From positions 3,878,411 through 3,942,410 of the forward strand of contig OZ025875.1 in assembly GCA_964019415.1 (NCBI GenBank): a DNA stretch of 64,000 nt, given 5' to 3'. Numbering within the stretch: position 1 is the first letter of the stretch; each line of letters starts with the position of its first letter. Of this stretch, positions 21,627 through 36,400 are shown in pieces. The notes below the pieces were generated by a model. The model made no database searches and had not been told where the DNA came from. It saw nothing but the letters and a program-made list of their open reading frames with translations. The DNA is from Ianthella basta. Lineage: Eukaryota; Porifera; Demospongiae; Verongiida; Ianthellidae. Made by a program: the position numbers and the translations under genes.

Positions 21627-22460
21627 TTAGGGGTGATGATGGCAGCCCCGCCCTCTTGGAAAGGGAGGGTGGGGCCTAAAGTGGTGATGGTGAGGGCCAT
21701 GAAAGCGATGGTGGTGTGGGTGTAGATGGGGTGGATGTGGGTGGTGTGGTGGGTGATGTGGTGGGTGGTGTGGTGGGTGATGTCGTGGGTGGTGTGGTGG
21801 GTGATGTGGTGGGTGGTGTGGTGGGTGATGTCGTGGGTGGTGTGGTGGGTGATGTGGGTGGTGTGGTGGGTGATGTGGGTGGTGTGGTGGGTGATGTGGG
21901 TGGTGTGGCGGTGGGTGGGGATGACCCCAAGCCCAGTGAGGTGGAGGATGGGGAAATGAAGGTGGATCTAGTGAGGATGTAGAAGTCTGTGTTTCTGACG
22001 AAGTAGTTTGTACAGGCTCTGTCACAGTAACCTGTTGAATGCCATCCGCCAACGTTGACAGAACATCAGCTAAATCAGGGGCCTGCTGGCTGGAGCATTC
22101 TGGAGAGCACTCTGCTGGAGTGTTTTCAACAGTAGGAGGGGCAGCACTTTTCCCATCTCCGCTGTTACCATCTTTCTCGTGGCGCTCCAGGATCTCCAGC
22201 AAGCTACCCAACTTGAAGTCCTTTGGATACCCCTCCACACCGCCCGTAGGCAAGGGATGGGTACTTCTACACAGCGGACACGACAGGCCGTGACCAACAC
22301 CGCCGCAGGAGAGCGGAATGTGGACCAGCTTGACGTTTTTCACGCATCTCATGCAGAAGCTGTGCTGACAGGGAAGTTCACGCGGGTCTCTGTATCTGTC
22401 AAGGCAGATTTTACACGTTAACTCTTCGGCCAATTTGGACTGCAAATCTAACGCGGCCAT
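21627..22460 (-). CDS. RING-finger protein with His/Pro-rich tail
   Basis: Single-exon gene of 277 residues, starting at the MAALDL methionine. The frame stays open nine codons further upstream, but this start lies closer to the RING. A C3HC4 RING occupies about residues 16-64 (CKIC, CQHSFCMRC, CPLC) and resembles the N-terminal RING of TRIM-type E3 ubiquitin ligases. A spacer rich in Ser, Thr and Glu follows. From about residue 175 to the end is a low-complexity tail of HHP/HPP repeats made by a near-perfect 15-24-nt tandem repeat. No B-box or coiled coil is visible. Likely an E3 ligase; the substrate is unknown, and the tail might bind metal. The start lies 146 bp from the divergent kinase gene. 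Confidence 0.8.
   Translation of the reverse strand: MAALDLQSKLAEELTCKICLDRYRDPRELPCQHSFCMRCVKNVKLVHIPLSCGGVGHGLSCPLCRSTHPLPTGGVEGYPKDFKLGSLLEILERHEKDGNSGDGKSAAPPTVENTPAECSPECSSQQAPDLADVLSTLADGIQQVTVTEPVQTTSSETQTSTSSLDPPSFPHPPPHWAWGHPHPPPHHPHHPPHHPHHPPHHPHHPPHHPRHHPPHHPPHHPPHHPRHHPPHHPPHHPPHHPHPPHLHPHHHRFHGPHHHHFRPHPPFPRGRGCHHHP
21720..21915. repeat. GGTGGTGTGGTGGGTGATGT coding minisatellite
   Basis: Tandem units of 15-24 bp encode the His/Pro tail of the RING protein. The G-rich strand (plus) is open in more than one frame purely because of the repeat. Confidence 0.85.
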
Positions 22461-22606
22461 TTTAATTTGCGGACAACGGAACAGCACGGCAATGGCAAAT
22501 GTGCGTTTATACCTTCTTGAGTCATTATTCCTCGCATTATTCCTACATTCCTGGACTGTGTCACCCCGGACGAAGGTGTACTGGACCGATCAATGGGTAA
22601 ACCAAG
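22461..22606. promoter_or_regulatory. Shared divergent promoter region (RING / kinase)
   Basis: 146 bp separate the start codons of the minus-strand RING gene and the plus-strand kinase gene, so both promoters must overlap or lie within each other's 5' regions. No TATA box at a suitable place. Confidence 0.5.
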
Positions 22607-24075
22607 ATGGCCGCTTCTCTGGAAGATTTCTTCCGTGGGCTCACTATCCAAGGTGTGACGGAAACAGGAGTGGAGATCGGCAGAGGCGCTTATGGCGTTG
22701 TAGTGGAAGTTAAGTGGATGGGGTTGACCTGCGCTGCCAAGCGGATTCACCCCGCCTTGGTCCCAGACATGAGGGGCCCAAATAAAGTGGTTCAGGGATT
22801 TTTGGACGAGTGCAGTACATGGGCCACGCTCAGGCATCCTCACATCGTCCAGTTCTTGGGTCTCTACTTCGACCAAAGCTCCCCGCTTCCCATCCTTGTT
22901 ATGGAGAAGATGAGCACCAGTCTGCGACGACTCCTAGAGCTGTATACGAAGGAACGCCTCTCCCTCTGCCACAAGATCAGTATCTTGCATCAAACTGCTC
23001 TGGGCCTGCTGTACCTCCACTGCAGTAACCCTCCTCTGGTACACCGGGACCTTACTGCTAACAACGTGTTGTTGGATGTTGTGAGCCTCACTGCCAAACT
23101 GACTGACTTTGGCATGGTGCGGGCGATGGATGTGGGCAGGTTGGGCACACTTACTGAAGCACCAGGTGTTAGTTCATACATGCCACCAGAGGCTTTCTGG
23201 AAACCGCCAAACTACTCCGTGAAACTTGACGTGTTCTCCTACGGTGTGTTGGTTATCCACACTGCTGTACACGATTGGCCAAATCCCCTCCCTGGCACAG
23301 ATTGTGACGCCGATGGCATGCTCAAGGCAATTAATGAAGTTGAAAGGAGACAGACGTACATCTCATCTCTATCAGACCTTGAGAGGGAGCTTTTCCTTCC
23401 CATCATTGTGCCATGCCTGCAGAACGTGCCTGATGCTAGGCCGGATATGCACCATTTGGTGGCCCACTTGGAGGATGTGAGAGATAGGCTGGGTGTCAGT
23501 GACTCGATGTCCATGCTGGAGGTGGAATTAGAGCGAGAACATATCGTAGGACAGCTTCAGATTGCTGCCGAGGGAAGGCACCAGCTGGAGCTGCAATGCA
23601 TGCAGCTAAAGGAACAGCTAGCACAACAGCACCAACAGCCACAGGTATACATGTGCATTTGTGCTGGCGTGCATGTATGTTACTGATGTGCACTGCACAT
23701 ATAGGGAGTTTCAACACAAAATTTAGTAACTATTTGTAAATGCATGTTTCCGCTCCTTCCAAACTTTAAGGTGATACCAGTAGTAGTGAAATTGCAGGCA
23801 TTCACACCATGCACATACTTCATATATGAATATATATTTTAATGCATGCAGGTATGATATTAAATTCACTATTGGCCTTTATGTTCACAGATTTCTTTTG
23901 CTCTGTCTCTCTCTCTTGGGCACAGGTAGGGCAGATTGCTGGGACAAAGAGACAACCTCTGATTTACATTGATCCCCCAAGCACTGCTGTCAGGATACCT
24001 GTCCCAGTGCCTCTGTCCAACCAGGTGAGGGAGGTGAAGAGAGCAGCAAGACGGTATCCCAACAAGAGCAACTGA
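22607..24075 (+). CDS. TKL-like protein kinase
   Basis: Exon 1 is 22607-23644 and exon 2 starts at 23926. Exon 2 either reads to TGA at 24073-24075 (395 aa) or leaves through the donor CAG|GTGAGG at 24024. Kinase features: glycine loop IGRGAYGVV (24-32), lysine K45 in CAAKRIH, HRDLTANN with catalytic D148 and N153, DFG at 167-169 (LTDFGMVR), an APE equivalent PPE (193-195), and helix-F D208. All catalytic residues are present, so activity is expected. HRDL-TANN and the overall look suit the tyrosine-kinase-like group; substrate specificity cannot be told. Residues about 300-346 form a Glu/Gln/Leu-rich coiled coil. The NHR exons at 26783-28503 might belong to the same gene through the 24024 donor. 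Confidence 0.8.
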
Positions 24076-26782
<2,707 letters not shown>

Positions 26783-28503
26783 TCTGAAAATGGCTGTTAG
26801 TACTTGTGTCAGTGATGAGAATGCACCAAATCTGGGGAAATTCCACCCAACGTGTAGGGAGGGCGTGACTTTGAGCAAGAACAGGAGGACCGCCAGTGGA
26901 GGTCGTGTTGGCGAGTTGTGCGTCGTGCTTTCAAACGAACCTATTTTGAATAAGTTCTCAGTGAACATTTTGTAGAAAGGCTACTATGTGAGTCCAATCA
27001 GTGCAGCCTCCTCACGCATTAGGCGCACCTTACATGGCTGGAGGTGCTGTGCATGTAATTCACTGCTGCCTATTCTTTGCATGAAGTGTCTACTGGTACT
27101 TATGGCCACTGAGCGTTTATGTCGTTTCAAAAGCCTAGGTCTACGGACAGTAACGACGCCGGTTGTGTCCTGTCAACGCGTTGCCAAAGCGGTCTTTGGA
27201 CTTAGCCTTCTTCTATTGTGCCTGTCTTTGGACGTGGCCTTCTTCCAATGGCCTAGCTGTGTTTACGTTTAAGAATTTCTTCCTGCAAAACCACTTTCAA
27301 GGATCTGTGGTGCATGAAATTAAGAAGCTAACCATTTTCTGGTAGTCCAAGTCCTTACTGAGGATCAGAAGCATTGTTTTTGAAGCTTTAATGCATTGTT
27401 CGAGCAGTTCCAGTGTAAATGAATGACCATTCACAGTATGCATGTCTCCTGATTATTTCTCACTGTTTGCACTGTCTTTCCATTTGTTGTTACGTCATTG
27501 AGCAGGACATTTTACCTACAGACATTTCTTCTCAGAATGTAACCCCCCTTTTAAAAACCCTTCTTATGGGCCTGAGTAGCCTTGGCTTTCTTTGTATGTT
27601 GTATAGCATAGTAGCTAGCTACATAGCACATGGTTTGCACTAGGAGGTGGATCAGTTGTTGATAGTGTACAGTAGAAGCTAATGTCATAATGTGTACATA
27701 AGGATGTGACTGCTGTTTCTACACTTCTCCCTCCTCACCCAGTCACCTTGCTCATTGCTTCATTCCTTCCTTTCACTTCCCTAACCAAGCTCTTTAACAC
27801 TATACATTGTAATATAGCTACCTGATCAGTGTTGGCATTTCATTTATGTATGTATGTGAATATATAGCTACCTCACCATGCATTACTGCATGTCTGTCAG
27901 ACTCTATATGACCTTCATTGAAGTGCCTTGTACTGTGTATGGACTAATGTATAGCAGTGCCATTCCTATATAGCCATGGGCAACAGGGGACTATAATCAC
28001 TAGGGTAATTGCATGCATGTACACGTAAGCCCCACATAGTGATGTTTTCATTGAGCAGATACATATTACTTGTGTGTGTTTACATGGAAATGTAACGCCG
28101 AAGGTGCTATATTTTGGAGTGATCAAAACATGACTGTGTGATGTAGCATTGCAAATTTCCCATTTCCCATAATACCGTGTATATACTGTGTCAGTTTTTG
28201 AGCCGTTAGTTTGATGTGATAATACATCTAATGTGCTACATGTGTTGTCTGGATGTTCAATTGCAGGCTCTTCGTATTGGTGTCACAACCAAAAGTCCAG
28301 ACAGTGGACCACTGCCACAGTACTGGAGTGACATTGTCAGCATTGACCAGTACTGGTATTTAGGGATTGGAATTGGTGACTGTAAAGTGTGGCACAGGGG
28401 ACAGGAGAGAGTACTGCAGTGGGTGGATGACTCACCAGGCAACACATTTGGTGTTGCTGTGTCGGAGAAAGGAGAGCTCCATCTCTATCACAATAGGAGG
28501 GAT
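26783..28503 (+). CDS. NHR (Neuralized homology repeat) domain, two exons
   Basis: Exon a, 26783-26960, begins in phase after CCCCTTTTCCAG and reads GKFHPTCREGVTLSKNRRTA, then VLSNEPILNKFS; this is the start of a Neuralized homology repeat (FHP...VTLS...A.R...VVLSN.P). Exon b, 28267-28503 (79 codons), reads ALRIGVTTKSPDSGPLP, then W...G, then GVAVSEKGELHLYHNRRDV, the second half of the same domain. Phases 0/0 fit, but about 12-15 residues between FS and ALRIG are missing, so a small exon was probably not found. NHR domains mediate protein interactions (Neuralized binds Notch ligands). The fragment is either the 3' end of the kinase gene at 22607 or a separate gene or pseudogene. Confidence 0.65.
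27330..27590. repeat. Dispersed repeat related to 38,530-38,730
   Basis: GTCCAAGTCCTTACTGAGGA...CAGAAGCATTGTTTTTGAAGC and AATGTAACCCCCCTTTT are shared in order with the element at 38,459-38,755, whose ends carry a GCAGGGCCGTA inverted repeat. Confidence 0.6.
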
Positions 28504-29079
28504 GTGAGTTCGTTTCGTGACATCACCCTTCGAGCCTTAAAAATCTTAAGCTTCTTTAAGCGGCTGACAGGAAAAAAGGGCCGCCGCGCATGCTTAATTC
28601 TCTTTGGCACCCATTGCCAGGAACTGTGCATGTGCAAGGGCCAAGCTAAGGGTGCCTCGGAATTTGGTGGTTAGGCGAGTGTGCATGAAGAACAATCAAT
28701 CAATGAGCTCTCACTTAATCAGACAGCACGGTAGTGCTGTCTATGTAGGGATGGTGGTGGTTGTTTGTATGCTGTAATACAAACGGAAAGTAGCCCTACT
28801 CCCGAACAGTAGTAAGGACCGGCACAAGAAACTGCCTACGAGGAGGTGTGGCTGTAGAGTATACAGAGCTAACCGTACTTCCACGTGCAAGCGCGCCGTC
28901 GTGTAGAAAGCGTCGATGCCTTTTTTTGTTTCGTCTAATTCTTCTTCTTCTTTGTCAGCTGTAACTCCCGAACCATATGAAGTAGAAGAATAAATTGTCC
29001 GCAGTTCTATGCCACTTTCGACCTGTAAGTGCCTTTTGTAGGTTTGACGACTCCGCGTGCAAGTTCACAAATGGATGTT

Positions 29080-29395
29080 TCCAGGCCTTGGGGAGCCGTA
29101 CCAGGGAGAAAGACGCCATTTTACCCTGACGCGCTACATGTTTCTGACACCATCTTCCGCCTATTCCTCATACAATCACCATCCAATAGCTCCACATCGC
29201 GGTCAAATGACTGTGCCAGGGTATATACTGGATGTTTCCGGGCCTTGGGGAGCCGTACCTGGGAGAAAGACGCCATTTTACCCTGACGTGCTACACGTTT
29301 CTGACACTGTCTTCCGCCTATTACTCATACAATCACCATCCAATAGCTCCACATCGCGGTCAAACGACTGTGCCAGGATACATACTGGATATGCT
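29080..29395. repeat. ~150-bp tandem duplication
   Basis: The segment GGCCTTGGGGAGCCGTACC...GACTGTGCCAGG is present twice in tandem with few differences. The open frames over it are a by-product of the duplication; I see no protein. Confidence 0.75.
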
Positions 29396-29574
29396 TCGCC
29401 CAACATTCGACCCACCACAGACTACCCTAGGTTGCCCACCCAGCCACATCCCACAATGCTACACACCCTGCCATGCATTTGGAGCACATTCCTTTGTTGC
29501 CACTGTTGTTTGAAAGCCTTTCTAGTAGATCAGCCGTTGCCCGTGTGCAATTTGCATTCCATAAAAACTCAAGA

Positions 29575-30828
29575 AACAAGGGTGTGTAAAAATGTTTCCT
29601 CCAAGAACAAGGGCAAATGTAGGGATGGTGCAGTGTGCCTCTGAAGGGCATGGCAAACCAACTGGCGAAAAAACCGTAGGAACAAGGAGGAGGGCCGGTC
29701 CATGCAAAGAGGGGGGCCAACCTGTCCACACAAAACCCTTGCAGGTCATTAACATTTGCTGACTTTGAACACATTTGCACCATCCCTACATCTGGCAACA
29801 TTTTGCTGCACTTGTGGTCTTGTTACTATCCCCTATTTCTCCACCTGCATATTGTTATGCAATTGTGAGTGCACAGTAACAAGCTAACGAGCTGCTACAT
29901 GCAGGCGATTAAGATTGCATGCCTATTCCAGCAGTGCATCTTCCCATGTACACATCACCAAACTGTATGCATACACCCATGTACATGACTAAAGCGCCTT
30001 TGAGGAAAGGCTGTACAGCTATATATAGCAATTGCAGAATCTGGTGTACACTGTGGTGCATGCATATATAGGTATTAGTGTGTTCTGATATACTGTAAGA
30101 CACTAGCTACCTGGATATATGTACGTGTATGGAGGTTGAACTTCGCAAACATTGGTAGTGAAGTGTACAATGTTTGTGCTGGCCTAGAGCTAAACAGTGT
30201 GGGCATGCATGAAAGTGGGTGTGGTGGTTTGCAGGCAGCGATGTAGTGAACACCTATGGTAAGTATTGCCACTGCATTTGAGCTTAGTGCTTTGCCGCAG
30301 GGTTTCATGGCAGAGCGAGATAGCTACATAAGAGATGAATTAACCCAAAGAATATGGAGCCTGCAACTGATACTTACATGGAAACACATAACGAACTGGA
30401 ATAGTAGGAGGTTCTAGATTCTAGAGCACAGCAAAGTAGATTGGATAGTAGGCAATTTGCAGGGATAAACCTTGTGGAAAGGAAAGATAGAGCACAGCAA
30501 AGCAGAGAGATGGGTGAATTGTAAGACTGTACCTGTAGGTGCAAAAGGGAAGCTGAATAGCTGGAATGGTTGTGCGGTAGTAGCTAGGAGGTGTGGCAAA
30601 ATGTTGCCAGATGTAGGGATGGTGCAAATGTATTCAAAGTCAGCGAATGTTAATGACCTGCATGGGTTTTGTGTGGACAGGCTGGCCCCCCTCTTTGCAT
30701 GGACTGGCCCTCCTCCTTGTTCCTACGGTTTTTCCGCCAGTTGGTTTGCCATGCCCTTCAGAGGCACACTGCACCATCCCTACATTTCCCCATGTTTTTG
30801 GAGGAAACATTTTTACACACCCTTATAG
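29575..30828. mobile_element. Foldback element, ~230-bp inverted arms
   Basis: Positions 29,575-29,805 and 30,598-30,828 are reverse complements of each other (AAATGTTTCCTCCAAGAACA... against ...GGAGGAAACATTTTTACACA), separated by about 790 bp of unrelated AT-rich sequence. No transposase. Confidence 0.75.
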
Positions 30829-30830
30829 TT

Positions 30831-30895
30831 GGGGCGAGCCTGAGCGAGCCCCATTCTGACGTGGAGTGTAGGCGGAAGTCTCTGTTTTATTATTA

Positions 30896-30944
<49 letters not shown>

Positions 30945-33258
30945 GTATAGATGGTACGTCTGTTTTGGCCCCCAGGGCCGGTTTCGTCTAGGTCATAGCC
31001 CCAAGCATAAGACGTCTATATATAGCCCAAGCCGAGCTCTTCGCCGGTGTAGAAGAACACGGCTGCATGCTGTTCGCTTGCCAGCCGCGCACACTCCAAA
31101 ACAAAGACGCCTTACCAACCGTGCAGACTTCGAAACAAAGATGCCTTAGCAACTGCACACACCCCGTTGGAACGTCGCTCGCACTCACGACGCTATGTCA
31201 AGGACGCTCTTCCCTACCTTTGTTGTTGTAGCTATGGGAAAGCAGCGGGTTCACACGTCGGCTAGGATGCCGATTTTTGATGCACGGCTTTTGCGTGAAC
31301 TTCATGCCCAGGCGACTACAGTCAACGTTTCACTGGAAGGACAGCGCACTCCAGCCATTGTTCTAGCCAGGGACCAGACTCTTCAGCGATCAAAGTTGTC
31401 TGCAGCGAGTTCCCTTCGAGCAGGCTGCTCATCTAGTGCATACATGCTGATGCAGTGACGTTGTCAGTATATTTGTGGGCATGGGTATAGGTTGTCCGTC
31501 TGCCCCACTCCATGATATCACCATGTCTAGCACATTATGCTGAGGAAGACACTCAGAGAGTCACCATCTCGCCCACCATTTTACATTGAAGTTTATAATG
31601 CGAAATAATTATGTCAAAACAAGTGAAATATAATACACAATACAATTAAGAACATGCCATTGTGACTCAACACAATCATGGTGCAGCAATCAGAACGCAG
31701 TGACATGACAGATTAGTCCAGTTGTCCAGGGTGTACCCATTCACATACTACAGATAAACTGGTATCAATGCAGTAACTTGCTGTCTTATGCTCTGCATTT
31801 GGTACTCATGTGCATGGAGGTGTGTCCGTCCTCAATAGGCCTATCCACATTTCCTATATATAACCTGTTTCATTCACCTACACCCATCATGCATGTGTGC
31901 TCCATTCCTGTCATCGCCCACTCTCTAGGCCACAATCACTGCAAGAGTACGTGACGCTCGCTCAGGCTCGCCCCACAATGCTTGCATTCGCCTAGTTATA
32001 GCAATGCAGTAACTTGCTGTCTTATGCTCTGCATTTGATACTCATGTGGAGGTGTGTCCGTCCTCAGTAGGTCTATCCACATTTCCTATAACCTGTTTCA
32101 TTCACCTACATCCATCATGCATGTGTGCTCCATTCCTGTCATCGCCCACTCTCTAGGCCACAATCACTGCAAGAGTATGTGACGCTCGCTCAGGCTCGCC
32201 CCACAATGCTTGCATTCGCCTAGTTATGTATAGATGGTACGTCCGTTTTGGCCCCCGGGGTCGATTTCGTCCAAACATAAGACGTCTATATATGCCCCAA
32301 GCCGAGTCTCTTCGCCGGTGTAGAAGAACACGGCTGCATGCCGTTCGCTTGCCAGCCGCGCACACTCCAAAACAAAGACGCCTTACCAACCGTGCAGACT
32401 TCGAAACAAAGATGCCTTAGCAACCGCACACACCTGTTGGAACATCGCTCGCACTCACGACGCTATGTCAAGGACGCTCTCCCCTACCTTTGTTGTTGTA
32501 GCTATGGGAAAGCAGCGGGTCCACACGTTGGCTAGGATGCCGAATTTTGATGCACGGCTTTTGCGTGAACTTCATGCTCAGGCGACTACAGTCAACGTTT
32601 CACTGGAAGGACAGCGCGCTCCGGCCATTGTTCTAGCCAGGGACCAGATCTCTTCAGCGATCGAAGTTGGCTGCAGTGAGTTCCCTTCAAGCAGGCTGCT
32701 CATCTAGTGCATACATGCTGATGCAGTGACGTTGTCAGTATATTTGTGGGCATGGGTATAAGTTGTCCGTCTTCCCCACTCCATGATATCACCATGTCTA
32801 GCACATTATGCTGAGGAAGACAGAGAGTCACCATCTTGCCCACCATTTTACATTGAAGTTTATAATGCGAAATAATTATGTCAAAACAAGTGAAATATAA
32901 TGCACAATACAATTAAGAACATGCCATTGTGACTCAACACAATCATGGTGCAGCAATCAGACCGCAGTAACATGACAGATTAGTCCAGTTGTCCAGGGTG
33001 TACCCATTCACATACTAGAGGTAAACTGGTATCAATGCAGTAACTTGCTGTCTTATGCTCTGCATTTGGTACTCATGTGCATGGAGGTGTGTCTGTCCTC
33101 AGTAGGCCTATCCGCATTTCCTATAACCTGTTTCATTCACCTACACCCATCATGCATGTGTGCTCCATTCCTGTCATCGCCCACTCTCTAGGCCACGATC
33201 ACTGCAAGAGTACGTGACGCTCGCTCAGGCTCGCCCCACAATGCTTGCATTCGCCTAG
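30831..33258. mobile_element. Duplicated TIR element with GGGGCGAGCCTGAGCGAGC ends
   Basis: GGGGCGAGCCTGAGCGAGC at 30,831 is matched by its reverse complement GCTCGCTCAGGCTCGCCCC at about 31,956, 32,184 and 33,219. The internal sequence is present twice (about 30,945-31,980 and 32,224-33,258), with an extra partial copy at 31,998-32,220. The repeated core TGGTACGTCTGTTTTGGCCC has short open frames but no recognisable transposase. It also holds an (ATT)n tract at 30,890-30,943. A fragment of the same end lies at 43,097-43,115. Confidence 0.7.
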
Positions 33259-33476
33259 TATAATATGCATGCATGCGCAGCACTGCCCCATGCATGGCTA
33301 TATAGCTACCTCTGGATCTGCCATATATATATACTGTAATTTTTTTACACACAATATGACAACATTGACACTATTGTCACAACAACACAGGGACACATGG
33401 AAAAATGTTCTTAGTTTCCACACATAATGCTGTGTGATATTGTATAGTGACAAAGAACTGGTGTTCATGGAATAGC

Positions 33477-36400
33477 CTAGTCACTGACATTTACAGTTAG
33501 TGCAGCGTTTGTGCACAGTGTTCCTCTCACTGACTCCACTAACTCCACCCGTATCTCCTGCATCTCCACTTCTGTAAGTAGTAGGTTCTTACTGAACCCA
33601 GCAGCCAGGGCTCGGCTAACTCTGGCACTGTAGCTTGCATTCACCTTCACCTTGACTACTAGAGCACAACTGGCTGCCTTCTCCAGCTGTGCACAGTCCT
33701 CTTCACTCAACCTCCCCTGAAGGTACAAAACACAACACAGGGGTACTGAGGTGACACATTACAAGAACAACAAACACTGCACTACTGGTATGGCTTCAGG
33801 GGTAGGTTGCTGATGGACACAAAATGGCTGTCCAACAGGCCCATGAGATGGGTGGGTTACATGCACCTACTTTGGGTGAAGTCCACATCTACACACACAT
33901 CTAATGACAACAATTAATGGGCACAGTGTTGACTTGCAGTCATTCTCCTCCATGTGTGTGCAGACACAATGCTGCTTGATTTATTACTGGACTTCACTAG
34001 CCAACAACCATGTGGTTGTTTTCATCAGTGGTGGTACAAAACAGAAAGTGACTCGCTTTGTATATGCTACGATGTATGGGAAATGGCGCTAATGTGAGTG
34101 ACAGCAGGTGAGGTGACAGGTGATGAATAAACTTAAGGGATAGGATGGGCAGAAATCAGGGAAGCATACAGGGTATAGAGGTGGTGTCTAACAGGAACAC
34201 AGAGTTGTACACTGGGGACAATGAGAAGTCTAACAGGAAAATAAAGAGTTGCATATACATTGGGGACAATGAGACTAGCAATGATGCAGCATATATGAAT
34301 AGGTGTACACTGTACATACCCATAGTGGGTACTCCACTGTGACACTGTCCAGGGGGGAGTCTCTGTGTGACAGTGACCGGATCACTGGAAGAGGATCGAT
34401 GTTATAGATGACAAGCACCCTCAACTGTGGCATGGTCTGGACACAAGTGGCCACAGCTGAAGATGGCTCACCACCGACTAATTGATCTAAGGTAGAAAAA
34501 CACAGCACTCATTGAGATCTGCATGACAGTGCACACAAGATTGAATGGGGTTGACCTTGAGGGGCTTCACAAACAGCAAGGACTGCTACACATTCACTTA
34601 CACTTGACACATGTACACCACTCCACTGAACTCCACTTAGTAGAATGGGGTGATTGGACATTGCTTTGACAAACACTCCATGCATTGCCTCAACATCAAA
34701 CTGTTGCTAAGCAACAGTAGTTGCCAAGTGACAGATGCAATATTACTACTCAGCATGTCCCCAAATGAGCAACACTGCATACACTGATTATGCACAACCG
34801 AACATTTTGAGGATGTAAGGGTGGCAATGGGAAGGGCAGTGCTTCCAATGTATGTGTATGTATGAGCCCAACCCATATATGTACATACCCCTATGTGGTA
34901 TAGCATAGTTAGAGGCATGTAGTGATGGGCTCACCTGTAACATCAAGATCTGCTATAGAACGGTTGTCTTTGACTCCACTTAGTACAGGGAGGAGTAGGG
35001 TGCTGTTACCACGCAGCATCAGTCTCTTCAGCTGACAGTGGACAACCTTCTTCTCCACCACACTGCAGTCACCCTGCACACATAACATACAGTGACAACA
35101 GTAAGAGAACAGATGGAGCATTCATACACTCAGGAAGTCAAACAAAGATAGAGGTCTAGCTATAGTCTCGTGTATAGCCAACAGCCTCCATTTTAATTGA
35201 TAATGTTATTGGTCGGGCAGAAAGGGTTTGGTGAACAGCCTATATTCCATTTTTGTACAGAGTGTGTGACCCCAATTAGTCACTTCCATTAGCCGAAACG
35301 TGCATCAATGCAACTGTTCCACATATACAGTAATTGACTTGCACACCTTAGAAGAGCTGAATTGGTGTTGTTCTGGTCGCACTTGCTTGGACAGCAGCAC
35401 TGCCACAGCTTTAGGTCTCCTGTGATACTGTACATTTTGAATGCGCCGCCGATGGAGATGCATGCATACTTCGTATCTGTGAATTCATTCATCCACTAAT
35501 TGCATCGTCTGTCTTCCATAGGGTTTCAGCAGGTATAATCTTCCCTACCCATGCAACACTGATGACATCAGCATATAAAATGGGGGCAGGAATATAATAG
35601 CGGTCGGCTACACGAGACTAAGGTCTAGTGTGGTCACTGAAAAAATTAATGTCCATGATGTAATGTGATGCATCTCAAACTGGTTCACACATTTCACCTC
35701 CGAGTTGGAGTAAAACGGCACATGTTATGCATACACTCAAACAACTCAAGTGTAGAAAGAAGTAGCATATTATAGGAGGAAGCCACACAGTGGATTCATG
35801 TAAACTGGTCCTTCAGAGTCCACACCACATAACTATATACCATGCAGGTGAACATGCACTACTTACTTCAATACCACTGTAGAAGGTAAGCTCCAACTTC
35901 TCCAATGGTCTATAGTCAAAGACCTCAGCCAGTGAATCTGAAGTGCAACTTCCTTCCACTCTCAGGTCCAATCTCTTTATTGACCCGGCAGCCTTAAATA
36001 GTGCTCTAGCATCTTTGTCCATGGGGGAAGGGGAACAAGGGAGAATGGAGGAACATAATAGAGACACATCTGACAGCTCTACACAAACTAAGGGAATACA
36101 GGGGAAATTAAGAGACAAATAGCAATTGTTGCCATGACAAGAGGTGATTGCATGTACGTACATTGTTACATTATATCATCCATTGCCACTTCTAAAGAGA
36201 CAATTGCAACAACTGATCATGAAGGAGTCACACTGACTCACACATGCACAACCTCCATACAACAGTGGACTACAGTAACAACCGGTGTGGTCCCATTCAC
36301 TCACTTTCAGTGGAGAACTGGTCCACACCTAGTGACAGTGACTGTAAAAGAGGATTGCACTGCACAACTGAACAAACATGATGGAAACTGGTGGGAGATA

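Noticed and set aside
21676-21982. Overlapping ORFs in other frames and on the other strand of the His/Pro repeat
   Set aside because: Shadows of a stop-free minisatellite; only the minus-strand frame joins a RING domain.
29427-30828. Similar 120-codon ORFs on opposite strands (29427-29801 and 30472-30828)
   Set aside because: They match because the two arms of a foldback element are inverted copies; no known protein.
35289-35492. ORF as an extra LRR exon of the NLR
   Set aside because: It lies inside a MITE and has no leucine-repeat pattern; the flanking exons are already phase-compatible.
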